DNA of 64,000 nt from an uncultured Candidatus Saccharibacteria bacterium (GCA_947253945.1 CAMYAY010000001.1:62001-126000), one strand, 5' to 3'; positions 1-7,828 are shown, numbered from the stretch's first letter. The notes: a model not told the origin generated them from the letters alone. Numbers and translations: made by a program.

Positions 1-1
1 T

Positions 2-685
2 GTGTTGCGCGGTGCTCTTCACATTGGGGGCGAAGCGCCAGGCTTAACCAATCTCTGTAATGTGCTAGGTCAAAGCTTTAATAATTGTTGGCAGCAGCGC
101 ATTGTGTTTGCGGATAGTCATGATACGGCGGCTAATGGTGGTTCGCGAATGGTGGCGGTTGCGGTGAAGGATGTACATAGTATTAACGCGCGGCGGATTG
201 CTATTTTAACTTCTGCCATTGCATTGACTGCGCCGGGCGTACCGATGTTGTTGGCTGGTTCGGAATTTTTGCAGGGTGGTGATTTTAATGATTGGAATTC
301 ATTAGATTGGGCTAATATTGACCAATTTGGGGGTATTGTGTCGGCGCACCGTGATTTAATTGCCCTGAGGCGCAATCAATATCATCAGACTGGTGGATTG
401 CAATCACCAGCACTTCATATTTTGCTAGCAGACGAAAATTGTCGGGTACTAATGTATCAGCGTGGCGATACTGGGCAACAACCAGTAATTGTGCTAGCAA
501 ACTTTAGCGGCTTAAAGTGGCATAACTACCAAATTAATTTGCCGGGCAGTACGTGGCAAGTGGTATTTAATTCGGCGTGGTCGGGCTATTCGGCTGATTT
601 TGTAGGTGAGCCGTTAAAGCAGATTAACAGTGGCGACAAAATCACGCTCGCTCCATATCAGGTGCTGTTACTTACTCAGGTGTAA
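2..685 (+). CDS. GH13 (alpha-amylase/branching-enzyme family) glucan enzyme, 3' part only
   Basis: The reading frame is open at the left edge, so only the last ~227 residues are seen; the first GTG is not claimed as the start. The segment FADSHDTAANGGSR fits the last conserved GH13 region (the HD pair of the active site). GVPMLLAGSEF followed by DFNDWNSLDW fits the end of the catalytic barrel in branching-enzyme and maltooligosyltrehalose-hydrolase-like enzymes. About 110 residues of all-beta C-terminal domain follow (LMYQRGDTG, VIVLANFSG). The role is inferred to be alpha-glucan (glycogen-like) synthesis or remodelling in the cytoplasm. Branching enzyme is the best guess, but the N-terminal domains that would decide this lie outside the window. 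trxB follows after 17 nt on its own promoter. Confidence 0.8.
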   Translation: MLRGALHIGGEAPGLTNLCNVLGQSFNNCWQQRIVFADSHDTAANGGSRMVAVAVKDVHSINARRIAILTSAIALTAPGVPMLLAGSEFLQGGDFNDWNSLDWANIDQFGGIVSAHRDLIALRRNQYHQTGGLQSPALHILLADENCRVLMYQRGDTGQQPVIVLANFSGLKWHNYQINLPGSTWQVVFNSAWSGYSADFVGEPLKQINSGDKITLAPYQVLLLTQV

Positions 686-687
686 TT

Positions 688-696
688 TGCTATAAT
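688..696 (+). promoter_or_regulatory. Extended -10 promoter for trxB (leaderless)
   Basis: TGC followed by TATAAT at 691-696. Six bases separate the hexamer from the trxB ATG at 703 and there is no Shine-Dalgarno. Transcription should start at or within a base of the ATG. Confidence 0.75.
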
Positions 697-702
697 CATA
701 AT

Positions 703-1656
703 ATGAATCGAGATTACGACTTAGTGATTGTAGGTGGCGGCCCAGCGGCATTAACGGCGGCGATTTATGCGACGCGCGAGGGTATTAAGACCGTAGTGTT
801 AGAACGCGCACTAGTCGGCGGCGTGATGGCAACTATTGACCGAGTGGATAACTACCCAGGATTTAGCCAGGGAATTGAGGGTATGAGCTTGGCGCAGGAT
901 TATCAAGACCAAGCGGAGCGCTTTGGCGCAGTAATTAAATTTGCGGAGGCAACAGCAGTAAAAAAGGTTGGTGAGTTGGTGCAAGTTTCAACGCGCGAAG
1001 GTGACATTTATGAAGCAAAGGCGTGTTTAGTGGCTACGGGTGCGCAATATCGGCGTTTGGGCTTACCACTGGAGGACAAACTAACTGGGCGCGGCGTGCA
1101 TTATTGCGCGACGTGCGATGGCGCATTGTATAAGGGGCGTGAGCTGATTGTGATTGGTGGCGCCAATTCGGCGGTTCAAGAAGCATTTTATTTAACTAAG
1201 TTTGCTAAACATTTAACTATGGTAGTGCGGAGTTATATTAAGGCGAGTGCAATTTTAAAGGACGAGCTAGCACAATACGTTAAAGATGGTAAGATTACGT
1301 TACTGGAAGGTTGGACGCCGGATGAAATTAAGCTGGATGAGCATCGCAATGTGATTGGGTTGAGCACCTATAAGACCGATGACCCTGCCGTGCAGCAAAC
1401 TGTGGTGGCGGACGGCATATTTATTTTTGCTGGTTCTACGCCGAATACTGGGTTCTTGGCGGATTCAGGGGTTGAGCTCGATGAAGTTGGCTGCGTGAAG
1501 ACGGATGCTCGGATGCAGACCAATATTGCTGGTGTATTTGCAGCTGGTGATGTGCGTGCTGGGTCAGTTAAGCAAATCGTGTCAGCTTCAGCCGAGGGCA
1601 CACAAGCGGTATTTAAGATTCGACAGTATATTAAAGGCATTAGTAATGTCGCGTAA
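703..1656 (+). CDS. trxB: Thioredoxin reductase (NADPH, FAD)
   Basis: A 317-residue flavoprotein of normal family length. The N-terminal FAD-binding motif reads VIVGGGPAALTAAIYATREG, the redox-active pair is C135-A-T-C138, the NADPH-site motif is GGANSAVQEA, and the C-terminal FAD motif is GVFAAGDVRAG. It reduces thioredoxin-like partners in the cytoplasm using NADPH. A small Cys-rich protein overlaps its 3' end by 11 bases, and a glutaredoxin-like protein follows 250 nt later, making a small redox cluster. The ATG is placed 6 nt after an extended -10 with no ribosome binding site, so it is likely leaderless. A related ferredoxin/flavodoxin reductase of the same fold is less likely because CATC is intact. 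Confidence 0.93.
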   Translation: MNRDYDLVIVGGGPAALTAAIYATREGIKTVVLERALVGGVMATIDRVDNYPGFSQGIEGMSLAQDYQDQAERFGAVIKFAEATAVKKVGELVQVSTREGDIYEAKACLVATGAQYRRLGLPLEDKLTGRGVHYCATCDGALYKGRELIVIGGANSAVQEAFYLTKFAKHLTMVVRSYIKASAILKDELAQYVKDGKITLLEGWTPDEIKLDEHRNVIGLSTYKTDDPAVQQTVVADGIFIFAGSTPNTGFLADSGVELDEVGCVKTDARMQTNIAGVFAAGDVRAGSVKQIVSASAEGTQAVFKIRQYIKGISNVA

Positions 1657-1840
1657 GCACAAGATTGTCATGCCTGCGCCTACGCAGCGTTCGTGCGGAA
1701 AAAATAAATATAATTCAGAGCGTGAGGCTGAAGATGTGGCGCGTGCCCAAGAATTAAATGATTTGACTGGCCAGCTGCGACTTCGTGTTTACCACTGTAT
1801 GTTTTGTGGTGGATGGCATTTGACGAAGCATTTGTATTAA
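1646..1840 (+). CDS. Small basic protein with CxxC...WHLT end, possible zinc binder
   Basis: A 64-residue protein starting at ATG 1646, inside the last 11 bases of trxB. I do not recognise a named family. A Cys at residue 17 is followed by KNKY, an acidic/Ala helix, and then YHCMFCGGWHLTKHLY at the C-terminus. The CxxC and nearby His residues suggest a metal site or a zinc-ribbon half. The longer frame extending upstream to 1505 lies entirely inside trxB and is rejected. It is translationally coupled to trxB, so a redox or RNA-related role is possible but unproven. Confidence 0.6.
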   Translation: MSRKHKIVMPAPTQRSCGKNKYNSEREAEDVARAQELNDLTGQLRLRVYHCMFCGGWHLTKHLY

Positions 1841-1856
1841 CAATTATAAACTTAAG

Positions 1857-1865
1857 TGCTATAAT
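1857..1865 (+). promoter_or_regulatory. Extended -10 promoter for the glutaredoxin gene
   Basis: TGC-TATAAT with the hexamer at 1860-1865. It leaves a leader of about 36 nt carrying the site AAAGGAG just before the ATG at 1908. No good -35 is seen, consistent with an extended -10. Confidence 0.65.
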
Positions 1866-1907
1866 ATGGTTTAGAACGTAATTATATACGTAGACCAAAG
1901 GAGAACT

Positions 1908-2177
1908 ATGAATCAGGATGGTAAAACCCCAGTTATTATTTACAGCACTAATTGGTGTGCGTATTGCAAAATGGCGCAACAATACCTAACTAGCTTGCAT
2001 GTGCCATTTGAAGATAAGAACATCGAGGAAGACCCGGCGGCGCAGGACGAGTTAATGAAAAAGATTGGCGGTAACTTCCGTGGCGTGCCAGTAATTGATA
2101 TTAATGGCAAAATTATTCTAGGCTTTGACCGTGCCAATATTGATGAGCAGTTGCGTGACGGCGGTTATATCAAGTAG
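1908..2177 (+). CDS. Glutaredoxin / NrdH-like redoxin
   Basis: An 89-residue thioredoxin-fold protein. The dithiol motif is C17-A-Y-C20 (context STNWCAYCK), the cis-proline segment is RGVPVI, and the C-terminal GFDRANIDEQL fits NrdH/glutaredoxin proteins. It transfers electrons to a cytoplasmic acceptor such as ribonucleotide reductase or a methionine sulfoxide reductase. Given trxB 250 nt upstream and no glutathione gene in view, NrdH-like reduction by thioredoxin reductase is plausible. Translation starts from a good site (AAAGGAGAACT before ATG). The gene ends just before a hairpin shared with the convergent glycosyltransferase. Confidence 0.88.
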   Translation: MNQDGKTPVIIYSTNWCAYCKMAQQYLTSLHVPFEDKNIEEDPAAQDELMKKIGGNFRGVPVIDINGKIILGFDRANIDEQLRDGGYIK

Positions 2178-2197
2178 CTAGTTACCATTAGTTTAAA

Positions 2198-2220
2198 ATA
2201 GCCACTCGCGGAGTGGCTAT
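2198..2220. terminator. Bidirectional hairpin between glutaredoxin and glycosyltransferase genes
   Basis: A perfect 10-bp inverted repeat (ATAGCCACTC / GAGTGGCTAT) around the loop GCG. It overlaps the stop codon of the minus-strand gene (2217-2219). U-tracts are short on both sides, so termination may be modest. Confidence 0.6.
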
Positions 2221-3494
2221 TGACGTTTGAGGGCTTGTCGGTAAATTTCGACCACTTTTTCGGTTTGTTTGGTTTCGGTTAGCTCGGCGGCGAGCTGCTT
2301 GGAGCAATTACTGAAGTTACGATAGCGTACAGGGTGCTGTAATAAATCGACGACTTTATCGGCAAAATCGGCGGCGTCATTCTGTGCGGTATAGCCGTTT
2401 TTGTGGTCAATGAAACAAGCGGGCGCTAGCGGGTCGCATAAAACAATTGGTAATCCACCATACGCTGCCTCTGTTACTGCTAGTCCTTGAGTGTCGGTAA
2501 GTGACGGGAAGAGGTATATCTTGCTGATGGCGGTTAAAATACCGACATCGCGATGCGGGTAACGCCCGACAAAGTAGATGTGGTCGTGTGCTGGACTTGC
2601 GGTTGCCAGCTCTTCGAGATGAGTGCGATATTCCCAGTCGCCGGCAAAGATTAAGTTGGCATCAGGCACTGATTGGCGGACACGCTCAATTACTGGAATC
2701 AGCAGGTCGAGATTTTTTTCTTGTCCTAGACGGCCAAAATAAATTAGGTTATTAGCGTGCCGGTCAATATGGTGCGTGTCGCAAAAGGCGTCGATTTCAG
2801 CTTCATCTGGAATGCGTGGTTGATTGACGCCGGTTGGGATAGTGGTGAGGTTGATACTGCAATTATTAGTGGCGGCAATTTCGCGGAGCTGATTGGCCGA
2901 TTTTTCGCTAACTGCAATAACTTCATCGCAAGCTTGGTACCAGAGAGCTAGCATATTGCCTACCAGCCGCCGCCCCCACGAATCTTCACTCTTATGGTCA
3001 GCAATATTGCGGATGAAGTCAAGCCGCTGCTCGCGCGACATGTTAACTGCAAGCGGCATTAGTGTGGCCATTGCAGCATAGCCAACTTTTAACAGACGAT
3101 AGCTGTCGGAGTACTCATAAGTGTCAGTGCAGTGCTGACCAATCAGAGCGGCGCCAGTCTTGCGGGCGGCGTAACAGCAAAACATAGCCATTTGTCCGGC
3201 GGTAAAGAAGTGGAGGACGTCAATTTTAAGGTCTTGTACTTTAGAAAGTAAGTGTGGTGAATAAAATAGTGGCAATTGCCCTTCTTTAAAGCCTGCTCCA
3301 CGGATGGTTGGGAAGTGAATTAGGTGGTCATCTTCAGCATCCACCTCTGATACTTCATTTAAGAGGTTAGCGCTCGGTGCAAATACCCAGACTTCGTGCC
3401 CCATCTTTTCGAGTTCGCGACGTGTCACATCTACTACTAAAACCACGCCATTCTGGGCGGGTCGGTAAGTATCGGTAAACAAACCAATGCGCAT
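2217..3494 (-). CDS. GT4 glycosyltransferase (diacylglycerol glucosyltransferase-like)
   Basis: A 425-residue GT-B fold enzyme. The N-terminus MRIGLFTDTYRPAQNGV is the acceptor-side signature typical of GT4 enzymes that glycosylate diacylglycerol or phosphatidylinositol. NLIYFGRLGQEKNLDLLI starts the donor domain, and the E-x7-E motif lies in FPSLTDTQGLAVTEAAYGG. It probably transfers a hexose from a nucleotide sugar to a membrane lipid at the inner face of the membrane. The neighbour on the same strand (3517-4533) is a second GT4 of a type often paired with it in glycolipid synthesis. Substrate is inferred from family resemblance only. A TATAAT lies 11 nt upstream of the ATG, giving a leader of about 4 nt. 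Confidence 0.8.
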   Translation of the reverse strand: MRIGLFTDTYRPAQNGVVLVVDVTRRELEKMGHEVWVFAPSANLLNEVSEVDAEDDHLIHFPTIRGAGFKEGQLPLFYSPHLLSKVQDLKIDVLHFFTAGQMAMFCCYAARKTGAALIGQHCTDTYEYSDSYRLLKVGYAAMATLMPLAVNMSREQRLDFIRNIADHKSEDSWGRRLVGNMLALWYQACDEVIAVSEKSANQLREIAATNNCSINLTTIPTGVNQPRIPDEAEIDAFCDTHHIDRHANNLIYFGRLGQEKNLDLLIPVIERVRQSVPDANLIFAGDWEYRTHLEELATASPAHDHIYFVGRYPHRDVGILTAISKIYLFPSLTDTQGLAVTEAAYGGLPIVLCDPLAPACFIDHKNGYTAQNDAADFADKVVDLLQHPVRYRNFSNCSKQLAAELTETKQTEKVVEIYRQALKRQ

Positions 3495-3505
3495 ATTGTG
3501 TGATT

Positions 3506-3514
3506 ATTATAGCA
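3506..3514 (-). promoter_or_regulatory. Extended -10 promoter for the 2217-3494 glycosyltransferase
   Basis: On the minus strand TGC-TATAAT, with the hexamer at 3511-3506. The ATG is 11 nt downstream, so the leader is only a few bases and has no Shine-Dalgarno. Confidence 0.6.
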
Positions 3515-3516
3515 CA

Positions 3517-4533
3517 TCAGCGCGTTAGCTTACGATAAACCGCTAATAGTTTACTTGCAGTGCGACTAGAGTCATATTTTTGCGCCAGATGATGTGATTT
3601 TTGTTGGTATTTGCGGTAAAAATCTGGGTCATCGGCGAGCGATTGAATTAATTCCGTAAAATTATGTTCATCGCCACGTAAGACGTCTTGCCCGAAAGTG
3701 GCATTGTAGTCGGCGATATTGCGTACTACTACCGGCAAGCCGCTGGCGGCTCCTTCGACAATGGATAGCCCAAAGGTCTCTTGGATTGATGGCATAAACA
3801 TTATATCGGCGGCGCGGGTATACTTACGCGCTTCAGCTTGTGGTACGACCCCAGTTACTAAGACATTTTTGGGGTGGTGCTTGATAAGGTGATTAAGCCC
3901 TAGATAATCTGAGCCAGCAGCTTTAAATGGAATACCACCGACCCATATGAATTGAAATTTTGGTAGTGTTGTAGCAACCTGAAGAAACGTGCTGAATCGT
4001 TTGCGCGGCTGAATTTGACCGCTACCAATGACAATAAATTTACTAGGCGACAAGTGTAGCTCGCGCCTTAGTTTAGCTTTCTGTTCGTCTGATGTTTGAT
4101 AGGCGGAGGTGTCGATAGAATTATTGATTACGACAATTGGCGCTTTAATGCCTAGCGTTAATAGAACCTGCTTAGTGTAAGGTGAAACTGCGATAAGCGT
4201 ATCGGCGTGGTTGTAGAACCAGCAGAGATAACGACTAAAGAGCGGCAGCCACCATCGAGCGCCAACAATTGAACCAACCAGACTATCTGGTACCATGTGT
4301 GCACTGACAATTTTTTTGCCACCGTGCCGTGATAATAAACGCCGTAATGAAAATAGGCCTATGGTATGAATGTGTGTAATATCAGTGTCAGCTAGCGGCC
4401 TGGCGTTAACCAGTAAATTAATCCCAGATTGTTTTTCTAGTAAATGGCGCATCTCAAGATATGCAGTGTGGACGCCATGTCCTTGCACGCTAAATTCGCT
4501 TTCAGAAACTAAATTAACAGTTAAGCGTTGCAT
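3517..4533 (-). CDS. GT4 glycosyltransferase, possible second enzyme of glycolipid synthesis
   Basis: A 338-residue GT-B enzyme. The N-terminus is short, with VQGHGVHTAYLEMRHLL, resembling the start of processive diacylglycerol hexosyltransferases (the second sugar of a dihexosyl lipid in Firmicutes). The donor half starts at FIVIGSGQIQPRKRF, and the E-x7-E motif is in IQETFGLSIVEGAASG. It likely adds a sugar to a lipid or a surface glycan on the cytoplasmic side of the membrane. It has its own leaderless promoter, divergent from smpB. Whether it uses the product of the downstream GT4 as acceptor is an inference from pairing. Confidence 0.75.
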   Translation of the reverse strand: MQRLTVNLVSESEFSVQGHGVHTAYLEMRHLLEKQSGINLLVNARPLADTDITHIHTIGLFSLRRLLSRHGGKKIVSAHMVPDSLVGSIVGARWWLPLFSRYLCWFYNHADTLIAVSPYTKQVLLTLGIKAPIVVINNSIDTSAYQTSDEQKAKLRRELHLSPSKFIVIGSGQIQPRKRFSTFLQVATTLPKFQFIWVGGIPFKAAGSDYLGLNHLIKHHPKNVLVTGVVPQAEARKYTRAADIMFMPSIQETFGLSIVEGAASGLPVVVRNIADYNATFGQDVLRGDEHNFTELIQSLADDPDFYRKYQQKSHHLAQKYDSSRTASKLLAVYRKLTR

Positions 4534-4540
4534 TGTTAAA

Positions 4541-4549
4541 AGTATATCA
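4541..4549 (-). promoter_or_regulatory. Extended -10 promoter for the 3517-4533 glycosyltransferase (leaderless)
   Basis: Minus strand TGA-TATACT, with the hexamer at 4546-4541. Seven bases separate it from the ATG at 4533. It lies back to back with the smpB -10. Confidence 0.65.
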
Positions 4550-4558
4550 TAAATGTTA

Positions 4559-4564
4559 TATAAT
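4559..4564 (+). promoter_or_regulatory. -10 promoter element for smpB (leaderless)
   Basis: TATAAT ends 6 nt before the ATG at 4571 and there is no ribosome binding site. The two divergent -10 elements in this spacer are about 10 bp apart, so the promoters overlap. Confidence 0.65.
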
Positions 4565-4570
4565 TGAGAT

Positions 4571-5077
4571 ATGGGAAAATCAGTGACGCGGCGTGGACAT
4601 AAGCAAAATAAAGCGTCTACCGGAGTAATAATTAACCGACGCGCTAGCTACGATTATAGTTTGTCGGATAGTTTGACGGTTGGCTTGTCGCTGACTGGGC
4701 TTGAAGTAAAAGCGGCGCGTCTGAATCGAGTTAGTTTGAAGGGGGCCTACGTGGTGCCAAAGCGCGGGCCGCGCGGTGATGAACTGTATTTAATCAACGC
4801 TTCTTTTACATTGCAAAATAATGCGCCACGCGGTAGCGGTCAACCAGCCACCACAGTAAGCACTGATGCCATTAAGGTACTTGCTCAGCGTAAGGAAATT
4901 GCGCGGATTGTTGAGGCGCGCAATAAAGGCCTGACTGTAGTGCCAACTAAATTGTTGACACATGCGCGGTATATTAAATTAGTCATCATGCTTGGTAAAG
5001 GTAAGAAACAATACGATAAGCGTCAAGCTATCAAGCAGCGTGATACGGCGCGTGAGCTAAAGCGAGGCGTACGCTGA
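4571..5077 (+). CDS. smpB: SsrA-binding protein SmpB
   Basis: A 168-residue protein, slightly longer than the usual ~155. Diagnostic segments are INRRASYDYSLSDSL, GLSLTGLEVKAARLNRVSLKGAYV, and the basic C-terminal tail KGKKQYDKRQAIKQRDTARE. SmpB binds tmRNA and enters the decoding site during trans-translation of stalled ribosomes. The first ~17 residues are basic and extra. The TGA stop overlaps the ATG of the next gene (TGATG), so the three genes 4571-6680 form one unit. TGA here is a real stop, which argues for the standard bacterial code. Confidence 0.95.
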   Translation: MGKSVTRRGHKQNKASTGVIINRRASYDYSLSDSLTVGLSLTGLEVKAARLNRVSLKGAYVVPKRGPRGDELYLINASFTLQNNAPRGSGQPATTVSTDAIKVLAQRKEIARIVEARNKGLTVVPTKLLTHARYIKLVIMLGKGKKQYDKRQAIKQRDTARELKRGVR

Positions 5078-5880
5078 TGTTGCTGGCTTCGTGGAATGTT
5101 AATGGCCTGAGGGCGGTACTAAATAAAGGTGGTTTGCAAGAGTTTTTGGCTAAGGTGCAGCCGGATGTAATGGGGTTGCAGGAGATAAAGTGCAAGCCAG
5201 AGCAAATCAAGGCCGATTTTGGTGATTATAACATTATTTATAATAGTGCTACTAAGGCTGGGTATAGTGGCACGGCGCTATTAGTGCGCCGAGGCGTGGC
5301 GGATGATGCCGCAATTACTTACAACCTGCCGGATGATATCGCGCAGCAGTATTTGACAGCCGATGCGTATGGCGACCCTAATCAGGAAGGGCGTGTAATT
5401 ACGATTGATTTGGGCGACTATTATTTAGTGACGGTTTATACACCGAACGCAAAAAGTGATTTGAGTCGACTTCGTCTACGCGAACAGCAATGGGATAAAG
5501 CATTTTTAGCTTACATGGCACAGTTAAAGCAAACTAAGCCAGTGGTGTTTTGCGGTGATTTGAATGTTGCGGCTGAAGAAATCGATTTGGCACACCCGAA
5601 GCAAAATCGAGGTAAAGCTGGTTTTACTGATGAAGAGCGTGATGGCTGGCATCGGTATACTGCACAAGGATTTGTGGATAGCTTCCGCGCAGTACACGGT
5701 TATTTGCCGGAGCAATACACTTGGTGGTCACATTGGGCGCATGCGCGCGAAAATAACGTTGGCTGGCGGATTGACTACTTTATGGTGGACGAGAGGCTGA
5801 AGGAGCGAATTATTGATGCGCGGATTTATGCGGAGCAGATGGGCTCAGACCACTGTCCGATTAGTGTGAGGTTGCAATAA
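5077..5880 (+). CDS. xth: Exodeoxyribonuclease III / AP endonuclease (ExoIII family)
   Basis: A 267-residue endonuclease/exonuclease/phosphatase-fold enzyme. Visible motifs are SWNVNGLRA, GLQEIKC, GYSGTALLVRRG, FCGDLNVAAEEIDL, WRIDYFMVDE and the C-terminal SDHCPISVRL. These carry the family's metal-binding and catalytic Asn, Glu, Asp and His. It cleaves DNA at abasic sites and trims 3' ends in base excision repair. It overlaps smpB by one base and the next gene by one base, so it is translated by coupling in a polycistronic mRNA driven by the smpB promoter. Confidence 0.94.
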   Translation: MLLASWNVNGLRAVLNKGGLQEFLAKVQPDVMGLQEIKCKPEQIKADFGDYNIIYNSATKAGYSGTALLVRRGVADDAAITYNLPDDIAQQYLTADAYGDPNQEGRVITIDLGDYYLVTVYTPNAKSDLSRLRLREQQWDKAFLAYMAQLKQTKPVVFCGDLNVAAEEIDLAHPKQNRGKAGFTDEERDGWHRYTAQGFVDSFRAVHGYLPEQYTWWSHWAHARENNVGWRIDYFMVDERLKERIIDARIYAEQMGSDHCPISVRLQ

Positions 5881-6680
5881 TGGAAGATTATTGGCAGCGT
5901 CAAGCAGCGGGAAAGCCGATTTTTACTGATGCGCTGTGGAGCCGCCCCGAGCGGCGCGACCAGTCTGGTAGTTTGACGATTGTAGGTGGGTCGGCACATG
6001 GTTTTGCTGCGGTAGCTAATAGCTATGAGGCGGCATTGAAAGCGAAGGTGGGGCAGATTCGGGTAATCATGCCAGATGCTTTAAAGAATAAACTGCCGAG
6101 TATGGTGTCGGCGCGAATCGACGATTTGATTTTTGCGCCATCGAATCCATCGGGCGGTTTGGCAAAAAAGGCGAGTGGAATTATTGACGCCGCTTGTGAG
6201 TGGTCGGGTAATTTATTGATTATTGGCGATTTGGGCGGTAATGCCGAGACTGCTAGCTTACTAGTTGAAACGATGGCCAATTATCCGACGGCGCACATCA
6301 CAATCACGCGTGATGCGGTCGATTTACTGGTAAATGAGGCGGAATCGGTGCTAAACCACGAGAATGTTACTTTGGTATTGGGAATTGCGCAGTTACAGAA
6401 GTTGGCGCGTGCAGTGTATTATCCGCGCATGGTGACGTTATCGCTGGGTGCGAAGCCGACGGCGGATTTACTGCATAAATTTACTACCACGTATCCTGCT
6501 GCGATAGTGCTATTCAATGATGACCATTTATTTGTGGCGCAACATGGGCAGGTGGTTAGTCAGGACTTTGCGCAGCCGCTCAAAGTATGGAGTGGTATGG
6601 TAGCGACCAATGTGGCGGCGTGGCGCATTTGGTGCAAAGATGTTGTGCCGGCAGCTGCGACTAGCTGGTCGGAATTATAG
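5880..6680 (+). CDS. NnrD-like (NAD(P)H-hydrate dehydratase/ribokinase-fold) protein, divergent
   Basis: A 266-residue protein. GSLTIVGGSAHGFAAVANSYEAAL near the N-terminus resembles the start of the ADP-dependent NAD(P)H-hydrate dehydratase domain, and LLIIGDLGGNAETASLL resembles its second nucleotide-side motif. However, the family's G-[ST]-G-D-x-L-A-G catalytic motif is replaced by WSGMVATNVAAW, so the catalytic Asp is missing. It may be a non-catalytic or altered relative. Translation is coupled to the upstream nuclease (TAATG). The family assignment rests on fold-level resemblance, and the function is not assigned. Confidence 0.5.
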   Translation: MEDYWQRQAAGKPIFTDALWSRPERRDQSGSLTIVGGSAHGFAAVANSYEAALKAKVGQIRVIMPDALKNKLPSMVSARIDDLIFAPSNPSGGLAKKASGIIDAACEWSGNLLIIGDLGGNAETASLLVETMANYPTAHITITRDAVDLLVNEAESVLNHENVTLVLGIAQLQKLARAVYYPRMVTLSLGAKPTADLLHKFTTTYPAAIVLFNDDHLFVAQHGQVVSQDFAQPLKVWSGMVATNVAAWRIWCKDVVPAAATSWSEL

Positions 6681-6689
6681 TTTAGCTTG

Positions 6690-6698
6690 TGCTAAACT
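6690..6698 (+). promoter_or_regulatory. Extended -10 promoter for rmuC (leaderless)
   Basis: TGC-TAAACT with the hexamer at 6693-6698. Six bases separate it from the ATG at 6705. It starts 10 bases after the upstream stop codon. Confidence 0.65.
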
Positions 6699-6704
6699 AA
6701 TAGT

Positions 6705-7769
6705 ATGAATATAGAGTATATTATTGCCGCGTTATTAGTGGTCGTGACTGGTTTATTGGTAATGTGTCTGATTAAATTGCAGCGTAAGCAGCCAAGTGAC
6801 GCTGAGCGCTATCTACAAGCTGATATTTTAAATTTGCGCAGCGAAGTGTCGAGCTTATCGACGAACTTATCGAAGACTTTCGATGACAAGCTGAATCGGA
6901 CGCAAGATTCAATGCAAGAACAGCTGCGTCAAAGTGTGGCGATTGTAAATGACGTAAGTCGTCGTTTGACAAAGCTAGATGAAACTAATAAGCGAGTAGT
7001 GGATGTAGCGGATGAGCTGAAAACATTGCAAAATGTACTACAAAATCCGAAGCAACGTGGTGTGTTTGGTGAATTCTATCTCAATTCGCTATTAGAGAAT
7101 GTATTGCCACCGAATCAGTGGCAGGCGCAGTATAAATTTAAGAATGGCGAGATTGTTGATGCAGTGATATTTCTAGACAAGCGGCGCATCTTGCCGGTTG
7201 ATTCAAAATTCTCGCTCGAAAATTATAATCGTTATATTGAGGCGACCGATAAAGACCAGCGCGAGCAGCTACTTCGGCGAGTTAAGCAAGATATCAAGGG
7301 GCGAATTGATGAGACAGCGAAGTATATTCGGCCAGATGAAGGCACGATGGATTTTGCCTTTATGTTCATTCCGAGCGAAAGTATGTATTACGACCTCTTA
7401 AAAGACCGTGTGGGTGACGGTGCGTCGTCGCGCGATTTGATTGAGTATGCTTTTCGCGATCGTCATGTGATTATTGTTAGCCCGACCAGCTTTATGGCAT
7501 ATCTTGAAACTGTAATGCAAGGTTTACGCAGTTTGCAGATTGAAGAGCAGGCGAAGGAAATTCAGAAGCGTGTGGCGCAGCTTGGTATGCATATTGAACG
7601 CTATAACGAATATATGTCAAAGTTGGGTGTGAGCCTTGGTACTACGGTTAACCACTACAATAACGCTTATAAAGAATTTGCTAAGGTTGATAAAGACATC
7701 ATTAAGATTGCAGATAAAGCAAACGACCCAGTTGAACCACTTGCAGTCGACCGCCCAAGTAATCAGTAA
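6705..7769 (+). CDS. rmuC: RmuC-type DNA recombination protein
   Basis: A 354-residue protein. Residues ~3-23 form a transmembrane helix (IIAALLVVVTGLLVMCLIKL). A coiled coil follows (~30-110, Ser/Leu/Lys-rich), then the RmuC domain with KQRGVFGEFYLNSLLENVLP, LPVDSKFSLENY, DFAFMFIPSESMYYDLL and VSPTSFMAYLETVMQGLRSL. The domain has an endonuclease-like fold, and the protein is thought to limit inversions and process recombination structures while tethered to the membrane. It sits alone on its own leaderless promoter and ends at a strong bidirectional terminator. The C-terminus is shorter than in proteobacterial forms. Confidence 0.92.
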   Translation: MNIEYIIAALLVVVTGLLVMCLIKLQRKQPSDAERYLQADILNLRSEVSSLSTNLSKTFDDKLNRTQDSMQEQLRQSVAIVNDVSRRLTKLDETNKRVVDVADELKTLQNVLQNPKQRGVFGEFYLNSLLENVLPPNQWQAQYKFKNGEIVDAVIFLDKRRILPVDSKFSLENYNRYIEATDKDQREQLLRRVKQDIKGRIDETAKYIRPDEGTMDFAFMFIPSESMYYDLLKDRVGDGASSRDLIEYAFRDRHVIIVSPTSFMAYLETVMQGLRSLQIEEQAKEIQKRVAQLGMHIERYNEYMSKLGVSLGTTVNHYNNAYKEFAKVDKDIIKIADKANDPVEPLAVDRPSNQ

Positions 7770-7790
7770 GTAAACAAATGCCAAATAAAA

Positions 7791-7812
7791 ATCCCCTCAT
7801 GCGAGGGGATTA
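7791..7812. terminator. Bidirectional intrinsic terminator between rmuC and aquaporin gene
   Basis: Stem AATCCCCTC / GAGGGGATT with loop ATGC. AATTTTATT follows on the plus strand and TTTTTATTT on the minus strand, so it can end both convergent genes. Confidence 0.85.
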
Positions 7813-7828
7813 ATTTTATTAGCTTTAA

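Noticed and set aside
1505..1645. N-terminal extension of the small Cys protein
   Set aside because: It lies wholly inside trxB in another frame and shows no coding character. The ATG at 1646 is sufficient.
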